A DNA stretch of 13,981 bases, taken from the NCBI GenBank assembly GCA_964397555.1, contig CAYNJF010000053.1, forward strand, positions 1 through 13,981, read 5' to 3'. This DNA comes from CAYNJF01 sp964397555 (GTDB lineage Bacteria > Pseudomonadota > Gammaproteobacteria > Berkiellales > Berkiellaceae). Shown here piece after piece: positions 5,772 to 12,972 of this stretch; position 1 is the first letter of the stretch, and each line of letters starts with the position of its first letter. The notes under the pieces are model-generated. The model did not search any database, was not told the DNA's origin, and saw nothing but the letters and a program-made list of their open reading frames with translations. The position numbers and the translations under genes are program-made.

Positions 5772-6573
5772 TTGGATAGATGCGTTTACCTTAAGGTCAA
5801 TGGCTGCAGCGGTTGGGGTTGCGTTGATGGCAGGTCCATTTGGGGCTCTGGTTGTCTGGCAACGCATGGCTTTTTTTGGAGACACGCTCGCTCATGCTTC
5901 TTTGCTTGGTATTGCCATCAGTCTCTTTCTATCCATTCATGTCACCTTAGGTGTGTTAGTGGTGGCCGCCATTGCCTCGGTCATTTTGATCATGCTTCAA
6001 TCTCAGTCCAAATTAGCAAACGACACTTTGCTTGGGATTTTGTCCCATTCAGGGTTAGCGCTGGGTATCCTGTGTTACAAGCTATTACCAGGCAATCAAC
6101 CTGATCTCATGAGTTATCTCTATGGGGATGTCCTTGCCGTAAGCCTTCATGATTTGCTTTGNNNNNNNNNNATAGGGGTTGGTTTAGGACTGGTGCTTAT
6201 TACGATGGCGGCACTTCGTGTGCCATTATTGTTGATCATCATTCATCGCGACTTAGCACAAGTCGAAGGGGTCAACGTCAATGCCGTGCGCTTGGCGTTT
6301 ATGTTGATGCTTTCTTTGGTCGTAGCGCTTGGGATCAAAGTGGTTGGAGTCCTACTCATGACCGCTTTATTAGTCATCCCAGCCGCAACCGCACGCTTTT
6401 GGTCAAAAAGTCCGGCAGGCATGATGATAGGAGCAAGCCTTTTAGGAGGGTTGGCTTCTGTTTTGGGCATTGGTCAATCCATCCTTATTGATGTGCCGGC
6501 CGGTCCGGCCATGGTCGTGACCATGACTTTGATTTTTTTAGTGACTCTTTTGTTTAGACGCAATCGAGTTTGA
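5764..6573 (+). CDS. znuB: Zinc ABC transporter, permease (interrupted by a run of N)
   Basis: Membrane permease of the zinc importer, family ABC-3, normally about 260 aa with eight or so helices. I chose the ATG at 5764 (MIDWIDAFTLRSM): it has GGGAGG at 5753-5758 and gives the family's usual N-terminus; an upstream in-frame start at 5686 would add 26 residues that are only the znuC frame shadow. Family landmarks are FGDTLAHASLLG, DTLLGILSHSGLALG, DLMSYLYGDVLAV and LVIPAATARFW. Ten undetermined bases (6162-6171) fall in a transmembrane region after GDVLAVSLHDLL. The frame is preserved on both sides and the length is close to the family norm, so I treat the gene as intact. No terminator follows before the next gene. 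Confidence 0.92.
   Translation: MIDWIDAFTLRSMAAAVGVALMAGPFGALVVWQRMAFFGDTLAHASLLGIAISLFLSIHVTLGVLVVAAIASVILIMLQSQSKLANDTLLGILSHSGLALGILCYKLLPGNQPDLMSYLYGDVLAVSLHDLLXXXXIGVGLGLVLITMAALRVPLLLIIIHRDLAQVEGVNVNAVRLAFMLMLSLVVALGIKVVGVLLMTALLVIPAATARFWSKSPAGMMIGASLLGGLASVLGIGQSILIDVPAGPAMVVTMTLIFLVTLLFRRNRV
6162..6171. other. Assembly gap (10 N) inside znuB
   Basis: Ten undetermined bases interrupt the znuB coding sequence. The reading frame continues on both sides if the gap really is ten bases; the run may instead be a placeholder of unknown true length. Confidence 0.98.
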
Positions 6574-6605
6574 TTCAGTAATACACCAATCAGTAGGAGT
6601 GTTTT

Positions 6606-8024
6606 ATGGACGTCGAGTCAGAACAACCAACCACCTTTGGACAAAGAGCCAAAAAGTGGGTATCCGATCTTGTGAAAGGCTCTGCGCCCAATGAGCGTGA
6701 CTTTACCAGCTCATACGCGCACTTGTTAAGAAAAGAGCAAGACGGAGACTATACTCGTGTAGGAACCTTTGTTCTAGGCTTGTACCAGCTCGCCAAAGAG
6801 CCAGGCGGCCTTCGATCACAACGTTTTCGCAAAGCCTACATAGAAGCGAAAAAAGCATCTGAGCTAGCTCTTGGAAACCATGACTGGTCATTCAAACACT
6901 CCGATCTACTCAAGTCCTCCGATGACGTTCTTTTTGATACGCTGCATCAGTTTTATCCCAATTCAAAAGGAAAAGAGCTTAAGGAGTTGGCTAAGATACA
7001 TGATCAACTTTATCTTGAAATCAATCAAGAGAATGGCGATCAAAGATACGTTGAAAAAAGCCAATTTGAATTGGCAGTCCTTGATACCTACAACACCAAA
7101 AGAATCTGCGAAGTTTTGCAAGAAGAGTATGATTGGCAGAATAAATACGGCCTTATCCCTCAACACGTCTTTAAAGTCCGTTTGATGGGGTCATGGTTAG
7201 CAAGACTTGAAGAAGCGGATCTGTTCGTCAATGATGAAGGCGCCCAAAAGCTTACCATCACAGTGAAAAACAACAAACCTAAGCTTGGCGAGGAAATCAT
7301 CCACTACGCGATGGGTTGGTTGGCAACGATAAGCACAACGATGGCCGCTTACGCCATTGGAACATCCATGTTGAACCCTATTGTCGGCATGGTCGCGGCT
7401 ATTGGTGCATTCCTAGCTTTGCAAAACGCCGATGCCTTTGATGCTTTTGATCGAGGTGAGTGGTTATGGAAAGACTTAAGGTGGATTTTGTCACCAAACT
7501 TTATGACCACCGACAAGCTGGACTTAAGACGCTCACTGACCAGTCTCTTTTTAATAGGCTCAGTCGCCTCGGTAGCGATGCTTGGGGCTGAAGCAGCCTT
7601 TGCCGCAACCATGGCTTCGCCTTTGGTCTATACGATGACGCCTTTTCTCGCCGAAAGCGTTTCTTTGTTAGCCTCGGCATGGTCCTTTGCGTTTGCTGTC
7701 ATTGGTATGACGATTCCGTTGCGATTTATTCGTGATTTGAGCTTCCATAATAATTTGGTTGAACCCGAGTTGATGCATGCTCATCGATTACCAGAAGTCC
7801 CAGTAAAAGACTTACCTAAATGGGGTAGATTACTGGTCGATGCGTTAAAGCAAAATCCACAAGCCTCATCATCAGGCGCAGGATTAACCCATTCAGACGA
7901 TATGATTAGGGGCCCCAAAGTGCACATCCTTGAGCGCATTGAACATGAGCTTGAGCTCGAGGGTGCCAATGACGCCCCATCGGATGAAAAGAAGAAGCCA
8001 TCATCACCTCGAGCAGTTGCTTAA
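6606..8024 (+). CDS. Unknown protein with helical N-terminal domain and about four membrane segments
   Basis: I do not recognise a family. The 472-aa product has a charged, probably helical N-terminal region (1-230), then two adjacent hydrophobic segments (about 232-252 and 254-273) and two more (about 311-335 and 350-371). These are followed by a cytoplasm-like tail of about 100 residues. The tail ends with an acidic stretch (HILERIEHELELEG, 440-453) and a Lys/Ser/Pro-rich end. There is no signal peptide, and I see no catalytic motif, Walker box or metal-binding cluster. The ATG at 6606 has AGGAG at 6595-6599, a good site. It lies only 32 bp after znuB with no terminator between, so it is probably co-transcribed with znuCB, and a strong terminator follows it. 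An acidic C-terminus on a multi-helix protein without known domains is seen in some Dot/Icm effectors, but that is speculation without knowing the host. Confidence 0.8.
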   Translation: MDVESEQPTTFGQRAKKWVSDLVKGSAPNERDFTSSYAHLLRKEQDGDYTRVGTFVLGLYQLAKEPGGLRSQRFRKAYIEAKKASELALGNHDWSFKHSDLLKSSDDVLFDTLHQFYPNSKGKELKELAKIHDQLYLEINQENGDQRYVEKSQFELAVLDTYNTKRICEVLQEEYDWQNKYGLIPQHVFKVRLMGSWLARLEEADLFVNDEGAQKLTITVKNNKPKLGEEIIHYAMGWLATISTTMAAYAIGTSMLNPIVGMVAAIGAFLALQNADAFDAFDRGEWLWKDLRWILSPNFMTTDKLDLRRSLTSLFLIGSVASVAMLGAEAAFAATMASPLVYTMTPFLAESVSLLASAWSFAFAVIGMTIPLRFIRDLSFHNNLVEPELMHAHRLPEVPVKDLPKWGRLLVDALKQNPQASSSGAGLTHSDDMIRGPKVHILERIEHELELEGANDAPSDEKKKPSSPRAVA

Positions 8025-8030
8025 CCGCCT

Positions 8031-8056
8031 AAAACCCGCCTTTGGCGGGTTTTTTT
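8031..8056 (+). terminator. Strong Rho-independent terminator
   Basis: AAAACCCGCC (8031-8040), loop TTT, GGCGGGTTTT (8044-8053) and a continuing T run to 8056. It begins six nt after the stop of the 472-aa gene and should end the znuCB plus unknown-gene transcript. This is the clearest terminator in the window. Confidence 0.93.
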
Positions 8057-8106
8057 ATCCCCTCCATTTATCGACACAGTCCGTGTTTATGAAAGATTGA
8101 GCCAAT

Positions 8107-8122
8107 GCGTGAGGTATCACGC
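8107..8122. promoter_or_regulatory. Operator-like palindrome upstream of the 550-aa gene
   Basis: GCGTGA-GGTA-TCACGC is a perfect 6-bp inverted repeat with a 4-nt centre. The flanks AAT and GTT extend the arms to nine positions with one T-G mismatch. A TTGAA-N3-TTCAA repeat (8125-8137) follows directly, and its TTGAAC could be a -35 box, though no good -10 is seen downstream. The size and position suit a dimeric repressor site; no known regulator consensus is recognised. Confidence 0.35.
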
Positions 8123-8150
8123 GTTTGAACTTTTCAATGTGGCAATGATC

Positions 8151-8187
8151 TAACCCTTACCAAAGGGTTATGGATTTTAGCGCATGA
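8151..8187 (+). promoter_or_regulatory. Leader hairpin and five-codon mini-ORF before the 550-aa gene
   Basis: TAACCCTT-ACCA-AAGGGTTA (8151-8170) is a perfect 8-bp hairpin that hides the only AAGGG in the leader. That AAGGG is 16 nt from the ATG at 8184, too far for a normal ribosome site. An ATG at 8170 opens the mini-ORF MDFSA, whose TGA (8185-8187) overlaps the ATG at 8184 in an ATGA arrangement. Ribosomes finishing the mini-ORF could restart on the gene. The AAGGG is only two nt from the mini-ORF ATG, so use of this start is uncertain. Confidence 0.3.
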
Positions 8188-9836
8188 AAAAACAAGAGCT
8201 TACTCAGATGATTGAGGAAAGAAAATCACAATTAAACGGAGTGACAGGCTACAAAAAAGCGGTAGGTCAGATTATTGCTTTAACGGAAAGTGATGAGTTT
8301 AGAGCTCTTGATCCTCGAGAAGAAATTCCCTTGACCATGATTGCTGACATTTACGACATGGTGCAAGATGGACCCAAATACGGTGCCGACAGTCAACAAT
8401 TTTTGTATGACGTATTTCAAGCAATCAAGCCAAAGGTTCAAAGTGCACTTAATCAACGACACATTTATGAGCAAGCAAAAGATGGGCTTCAAGAGTTAAG
8501 AGATTACGCAAAAGAGCTGCTTTTTGACATGCAAGAGGTTAAATCTAAACTGAATACGCCTGAGTGGCAAGGACGTGGCGCTGAGGCAAACGAAGCTCAG
8601 ATGCAAACCTTTGATGCCGCTTATAGAGACTTGAGAGACAGAAGGGAACGTTTTTACAAAAAAATGGAGCGCTTCAACGGGGATAAAGCGTTAAGGGATA
8701 TGTGGCGAGTTGGTGAGCTGCAACTATTGGCCATTGAAGACAAAAACCTGCGCCGAGAACTCAGCACCATACTTGCCGACACAAGACAGGACATGGATGC
8801 GATTCATTCTATCTACAATGGCCCGATTCGTCCCCTTCGTGCCTATTTAGATCAAAATAGGCCAGGGGCTGAGCTGCGCGCTCAGAATCGAGCCTTGCAA
8901 GAGCAGTTGGCCAATCAAGAACAACAAATTCAACGCATGCAAGAGGCTGTTCATGAAGCGGCTAAAACGCTTGGACAACATATTCAAAATCACATTAATG
9001 CTCATGCCGATCTTTTAAATGAACAAACCAAACAGGTTGATAAAAATCTTGAGGGTATTCTTAAAACGTTGGATGCCAATCAAGACATGTCCAATCCGGA
9101 TTATGCCTTGACAGCTCGCCTTCAAAAAATACAGACCACCAAAGAAGGCGGCAATGTTTCTTTGGAGGTTGGTAAAGGTGGGTATCGTGAACGTTTGAGA
9201 TCAGTGACGGCCATCCCCTTTGAAGGTTTCAAAGGACGTGCTGAGCAATGCGAGAAACTATTGGGCGAACTTGATGGCTTCACTCAATTTCAAAACTTGG
9301 ACTTACAGACTCAAGCCCACATTCGTGGCCAGTTGGAGCAAATTCGTGCTCAAAATGACGTGACCTGGAAAACCATGCTTGCCTCCGAGGTTCGAGCAAT
9401 GTCTTCGGGCATGATTGACTTGATGGATAAATCCATCGATGCCATAGAACACAATGCCGGTCATGTCTATTTTAGTGATAACACCAAAAAGTACGAAACG
9501 CTTTGTTCTCAACTTAAGGAGGCACAATTTAAATTCGAAAACGCCTCTGAGTCTGTTGAAGCCTTGGCTGAACTGCAATCTGAGATAAACGCACTCCATG
9601 CTGAATTTGCTGGTTTCTGGACCGAGCTATCCGCACCCTCTGCTCGTATCGAAAAGCTGATGGAGCCGATGGACGCCCTTAATGATTGCGTGAATGAGAG
9701 CATGGAGCATCTTGCCGGGGTTATGCCAAGCACTCCAGAGCTCAAAGGCAAGGAGCCTCAGATAGACCAACCTGGCCCCCAGATTGATGATGATCCTGGG
9801 GATGGCGGTCCATCGACCCCAAGCATGGGGCGATGA
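8184..9836 (+). CDS. Unknown 550-aa helical/coiled-coil protein with Pro/Asp/Gly tail
   Basis: No family is recognised. The product is rich in Glu, Gln, Lys, Ala and Leu and looks almost wholly alpha-helical, without signal peptide or membrane segment, so it is probably cytoplasmic or exported by a specialised system. A coiled coil is evident at about 229-262 (AELRAQNRALQEQLANQEQQ and following), and other heptad-like stretches occur near 100-165, 270-300 and 380-510. Residues 318-345 (TTKEGGNVSLEVGKGGYRER) form the only clearly non-helical, Gly-rich segment inside the helical body. The last 36 residues are a low-complexity tail with two PQID units (525-528, 532-535) and two PSTP units (515-518, 543-546). 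The ATG at 8184 has a poor ribosome site, and a leader hairpin precedes it. A terminator isolates the gene from the zinc locus. Its end is one base from the convergent sco1 end, and I see no terminator there. Confidence 0.78.
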   Translation: MKKQELTQMIEERKSQLNGVTGYKKAVGQIIALTESDEFRALDPREEIPLTMIADIYDMVQDGPKYGADSQQFLYDVFQAIKPKVQSALNQRHIYEQAKDGLQELRDYAKELLFDMQEVKSKLNTPEWQGRGAEANEAQMQTFDAAYRDLRDRRERFYKKMERFNGDKALRDMWRVGELQLLAIEDKNLRRELSTILADTRQDMDAIHSIYNGPIRPLRAYLDQNRPGAELRAQNRALQEQLANQEQQIQRMQEAVHEAAKTLGQHIQNHINAHADLLNEQTKQVDKNLEGILKTLDANQDMSNPDYALTARLQKIQTTKEGGNVSLEVGKGGYRERLRSVTAIPFEGFKGRAEQCEKLLGELDGFTQFQNLDLQTQAHIRGQLEQIRAQNDVTWKTMLASEVRAMSSGMIDLMDKSIDAIEHNAGHVYFSDNTKKYETLCSQLKEAQFKFENASESVEALAELQSEINALHAEFAGFWTELSAPSARIEKLMEPMDALNDCVNESMEHLAGVMPSTPELKGKEPQIDQPGPQIDDDPGDGGPSTPSMGR

Positions 9837-9837
9837 A

Positions 9838-10482
9838 TTACGCTACTTGCTTGACTTGACTGTCGTAATAACGAAGCATGCCTCTTAAATCTTGCGCAAT
9901 TAAGAATGGATCTTCTGGGTGCGTGATGATGGCTTGGATTTGCCCCTTAGGGTTGATCACAAGAATCGAGCCTGAATGCTCAATGTGACCCACTTCAGGA
10001 ATTTGTTCGGCCACATGAAGACCAATTTCTTTGGCCAAAGCGCCAATCATTTCTCGTTTACCCGTTAGGCCATGAATGATCCCATTTTGGAATACACTTT
10101 GAGCAAAGTAGGCGCTGAGCTGTTCAGGGGTATCACCATCAGGGTTGATGGTCACCAAATACATTTCAATTGGAGAGTGAAAGCCTACAATTTGTTTGAC
10201 TTCACTCATGATTTTTAAAGTCTTTGGGCAAAGCTCGGGGCATTGAGTATAACCAAAAAAGACTAAGGACCACTGGTTCTCAAAAGCTCGGTCTGAAAAG
10301 AAGTTATGTTTATCATCCGTGAGACGAAAATGGGGCAAACTTTTTGGGGTGGGTAAAAGTGTGCCAGTGATCAGCTCAGGCTCGCGTTTCATTTCAACGG
10401 ATTTTTGCATCCATACGCCACCGACTAAGCCTAGGCAGACCAAACCAAAAGTGAGAAACAGTAACTTATTGTATCGGCTCAT
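9838..10482 (-). CDS. sco1: SCO1/SenC copper chaperone for cytochrome c oxidase
   Basis: Membrane-anchored thioredoxin-fold protein that delivers or reduces copper for the CuA centre of subunit II. It has 214 aa, with one N-terminal transmembrane anchor (about 6-25) and the domain in the periplasm. Copper ligands are C81 and C85 in TQCPELCPK and H169 in HIEHSGS. The family's D-x-D-TPE segment appears as NPDGDTPE (113-120). The start at 10482 has AAGGG five nt upstream, and its ATG overlaps the cyoE stop by four bases (ATGA), so it is the last gene of a coupled five-gene operon. Its stop codon lies one base from the end of the convergent 550-aa gene. Confidence 0.93.
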   Translation of the reverse strand: MSRYNKLLFLTFGLVCLGLVGGVWMQKSVEMKREPELITGTLLPTPKSLPHFRLTDDKHNFFSDRAFENQWSLVFFGYTQCPELCPKTLKIMSEVKQIVGFHSPIEMYLVTINPDGDTPEQLSAYFAQSVFQNGIIHGLTGKREMIGALAKEIGLHVAEQIPEVGHIEHSGSILVINPKGQIQAIITHPEDPFLIAQDLRGMLRYYDSQVKQVA

Positions 10483-11369
10483 AATGACCCTTTAAGATAA
10501 AAAGTAAGATAATGATCTAATAGCAATGCCACGAAAAGGGCCATCAGATAGAAGATCGAATAGATAAACGTCATCAGAGCAATTTTATCGTCTTTGGAAT
10601 AATAAAGAGCGATGGAAAAGCCCATGAATAATGCCCCTAGGGCGATTGCACTGAATAGGTAAATCCAGCTGGTGGCGCCGATTAAAAAGGGGAGCAATGT
10701 GCACCCTATCATAAGGATGGTGTATAACACGATGCTTAATTTGGTAAACGGGATGCCATGAGTGACCGGCAACATCGGCACCTTCGCTTTGGCATAATCT
10801 TCATGACGGAAGATGGCTAGGGCCCAAAAGTGTGGTGGAGTCCAGGCGTAAATAATTAAAACCAACAACAAAGCGCACGGCTCAATGGTGCCAGTGACGC
10901 AGACCCACCCTAAAAGCGGAGGAGCAGCACCGGCCAGCCCACCTATCACAATGTTCTGCGGCGTTGCATGCTTTAAGTACATGGTATAAACCACCGCGTA
11001 TCCCATTAATGTGAGTAACGTTAATACCGCCGCAAGCGGTGAGAACAACACGTACAGTAAGAATAAGCCGACAAGCCCTAAAAGAGTAGCAAAGACGGAT
11101 GCTTTGAAGGGGGTGATACGACCTTGCGCCACGGGTCTTTTTTGAGTGCGAGCCATCATGGTATCAATGCGTTGATCAACCAGATGATTCACCACGGCCG
11201 CTGAACCTGCGGCCATGGCAATCCCTATGTTCCCTAGGATGAGAGCAAACCAGGGGGGCTGGTTAGGATTGGCAGCTAAAAGCATGCCAACAGCTGAGGT
11301 CAAAAGCATCAACAACACAACTTTTGGTTTTGTTAGTTCAAGATAGTCTTTGACCAGGCTCTGCGACAT
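10479..11369 (-). CDS. cyoE: Protoheme IX farnesyltransferase (heme O synthase)
   Basis: UbiA-superfamily membrane enzyme that farnesylates the 2-vinyl group of heme B to make heme O, the precursor of heme A. Its 296 aa are of standard length, with about nine hydrophobic helices. The first diphosphate motif is NHLVDQRID (61-69) followed by ARTQKRPV. The conserved heme O synthase segment YAWTPPHFWALA with FRHEDY and KVPMLPV (174-202) separates it from UbiA. The gene is also called ctaB or COX10. It starts one base after the ctaA stop with a weak GAG site, so translation is probably coupled, and it overlaps sco1 by four bases. In this setting it feeds heme to an aa3-type oxidase. Confidence 0.95.
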   Translation of the reverse strand: MSQSLVKDYLELTKPKVVLLMLLTSAVGMLLAANPNQPPWFALILGNIGIAMAAGSAAVVNHLVDQRIDTMMARTQKRPVAQGRITPFKASVFATLLGLVGLFLLYVLFSPLAAVLTLLTLMGYAVVYTMYLKHATPQNIVIGGLAGAAPPLLGWVCVTGTIEPCALLLVLIIYAWTPPHFWALAIFRHEDYAKAKVPMLPVTHGIPFTKLSIVLYTILMIGCTLLPFLIGATSWIYLFSAIALGALFMGFSIALYYSKDDKIALMTFIYSIFYLMALFVALLLDHYLTFYLKGSL

Positions 11370-11370
11370 T

Positions 11371-12363
11371 TTACACTCGTTTAGGCAATACGTGATACAT
11401 GCGTATCAAGGACATTAAAAGAAGCACGGCCACAAAATTATGAGCAACAGCGACGGATAAGGGTAAAACAGCGACCACGTTGGTGATCCCTAAAATCACC
11501 TGAAGACCAAGCAACAAGACCATGATCCCATTAGTTAAGCTAACTCGCATGGAACGAATATGCGTTTTAGCCTGAAACGACCACACACGATAGCTCAAAT
11601 ACAAAATGATCCCTGTGACAACAATGGCGCCCATGCGATGAATCATATGAATGGTTTGACGGGCTTCAAGAGACATATATTGACTTGGGTTAGCCACACT
11701 CATGGCCCCAAACAAGTCGAAAGCTTGCCAATCAAATTGAGGCAAAAAGACTTCATTGCAATAAGGAAAGTATAAGCAACTCATGGAGGCATAATTGGCC
11801 GAAGTCCATCCACCAAGCATGATTTGCACGGCCAAAAAGCCAATGCTGATCAGTACCCAGGGTTTGGGTGAGTCTCGATGAACCCGGGTATCAGCTGTGC
11901 TCAATTTATGCCATAAAATCCATAAAAGAGACAAAGTAGTAATCCCGCCAATCAAGTGGGACATTACCACCAAAGGGAATAGTTTCATGGTCACGGTCCA
12001 CATACCAAGCATGCCTTGGAAGATCACTAGAGCAAGCAGGACGGCGCAGAATTTCTTTTGACCGGGTGAACTTTTTTTATCCATCCAGGTTAATAGGCTC
12101 AACAAAAGCACCAAAGCCCCTAACGTGGTGGCTACATACCGATGAATCATCTCTGTCCATGCTTTTTCGGCTTCAACCGGAGCATCTGGGTACAACGCTT
12201 GTGCGGCTGAGACTTCTTCGGCTGAGGTTGGGACAAGGACTTGGCCATAGCAGCCTGGCCAATCCGGGCAGCCTAGCCCTGCATCGGTTAATCGAGTGTA
12301 GGCGCCGATGGCGATCACGGTCAAAGCAAATAAGACCATGCCAATGGTTAACGCTCTTTTCAT
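11371..12363 (-). CDS. ctaA: Heme A synthase (CtaA / COX15)
   Basis: Oxidises the C8 methyl of heme O to the formyl group of heme A in the cytoplasmic membrane. The 330 aa form two homologous four-helix halves. Seen motifs are GAYTRLTDAGLGCPDWP (20-36), E71 and H74 (EMIHRYVA), H136 (MSHLIGG), H239 and H242 (IHMIHRMGA) and H308 (VAHNF); the histidines are the expected heme ligands. Cysteine pairs C32/C38 and C196/C202 face the periplasmic loops as in many members of the family. AAGGTGGG at 12371-12378 is a good ribosome site, seven nt upstream of the ATG. The presence of heme A synthase shows that the host makes an aa3-type cytochrome c oxidase, not only a bo-type quinol oxidase. Confidence 0.95.
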   Translation of the reverse strand: MKRALTIGMVLFALTVIAIGAYTRLTDAGLGCPDWPGCYGQVLVPTSAEEVSAAQALYPDAPVEAEKAWTEMIHRYVATTLGALVLLLSLLTWMDKKSSPGQKKFCAVLLALVIFQGMLGMWTVTMKLFPLVVMSHLIGGITTLSLLWILWHKLSTADTRVHRDSPKPWVLISIGFLAVQIMLGGWTSANYASMSCLYFPYCNEVFLPQFDWQAFDLFGAMSVANPSQYMSLEARQTIHMIHRMGAIVVTGIILYLSYRVWSFQAKTHIRSMRVSLTNGIMVLLLGLQVILGITNVVAVLPLSVAVAHNFVAVLLLMSLIRMYHVLPKRV

Positions 12364-12366
12364 ACG

Positions 12367-12972
12367 CTAGCCCACCTTAGATAATTTGAGTAAACGTTTT
12401 AGATCGGTTCGTACCGCTTTGATGGGCATGTCCCCACTGTAGTGCATCATCACATGGCCCAGAGGATCGATGACATAAAAAGAACCGACTTCATCGTCAT
12501 CGCCATCGAATTTATCTCCTAACACGGACACGTATTTTGAGTGCTCGATTTGGGTGGATAAGGCTTTTGGGTAAGACTCTTTGATCAAGTTCATCACAGA
12601 TTCTTGATCACCACGAAACATATGCAAACGCTGTAAGCGTTCCGCATCTTGGTTTAATGATATGTGCATTTGTCGCATGTTATGGACATTTTGATGGCAC
12701 TCTTTCGTGCATACTTTGGGCATGTGATAAGCCAAAGTCCAAAACCCTTTAAGCTCGTCTTGAACCGGGTTGCCATCACTGAAGTTAAGCGATAACTGGG
12801 AAGCCTCTATCGCTGGGATGATTAAATCTCCCTTGTTCATAGTGCTGAACTCAACCGTGTCGGCTTTTTGATATAGTGTCCAAGCGAACAAGAATGGTCC
12901 GCCAAACACCACTAAGAGTAAAAAGAGCATTAACTTAGGGTTGGCTTTTTTGGTCTGCGTGGTTTGACTCAT
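12367..12972 (-). CDS. Sco-like membrane-anchored thioredoxin-fold protein of the oxidase operon
   Basis: The 201-aa product has one N-terminal membrane anchor (about 13-32) and a probable periplasmic domain with CTKEC (C88, C92), which matches the C-x3-C spacing of Sco proteins. The C-terminal GSFYVIDPLGHVMMHY resembles the Sco segment GSILVINPKG, but the position of the copper-binding His holds E161, so normal Sco copper binding is unlikely. Uncharacterised proteins of this kind occupy the same place between surf1 and ctaA in other gammaproteobacteria (for example PA0111 in Pseudomonas, from memory). I chose the ATG at 12972, not the one at 13047. It forms an ATGA overlap with the surf1 stop and gives a clean anchor; the longer form only adds surf1 shadow sequence. 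A role in oxidase assembly is inferred from the operon. Confidence 0.85.
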   Translation of the reverse strand: MSQTTQTKKANPKLMLFLLLVVFGGPFLFAWTLYQKADTVEFSTMNKGDLIIPAIEASQLSLNFSDGNPVQDELKGFWTLAYHMPKVCTKECHQNVHNMRQMHISLNQDAERLQRLHMFRGDQESVMNLIKESYPKALSTQIEHSKYVSVLGDKFDGDDDEVGSFYVIDPLGHVMMHYSGDMPIKAVRTDLKRLLKLSKVG

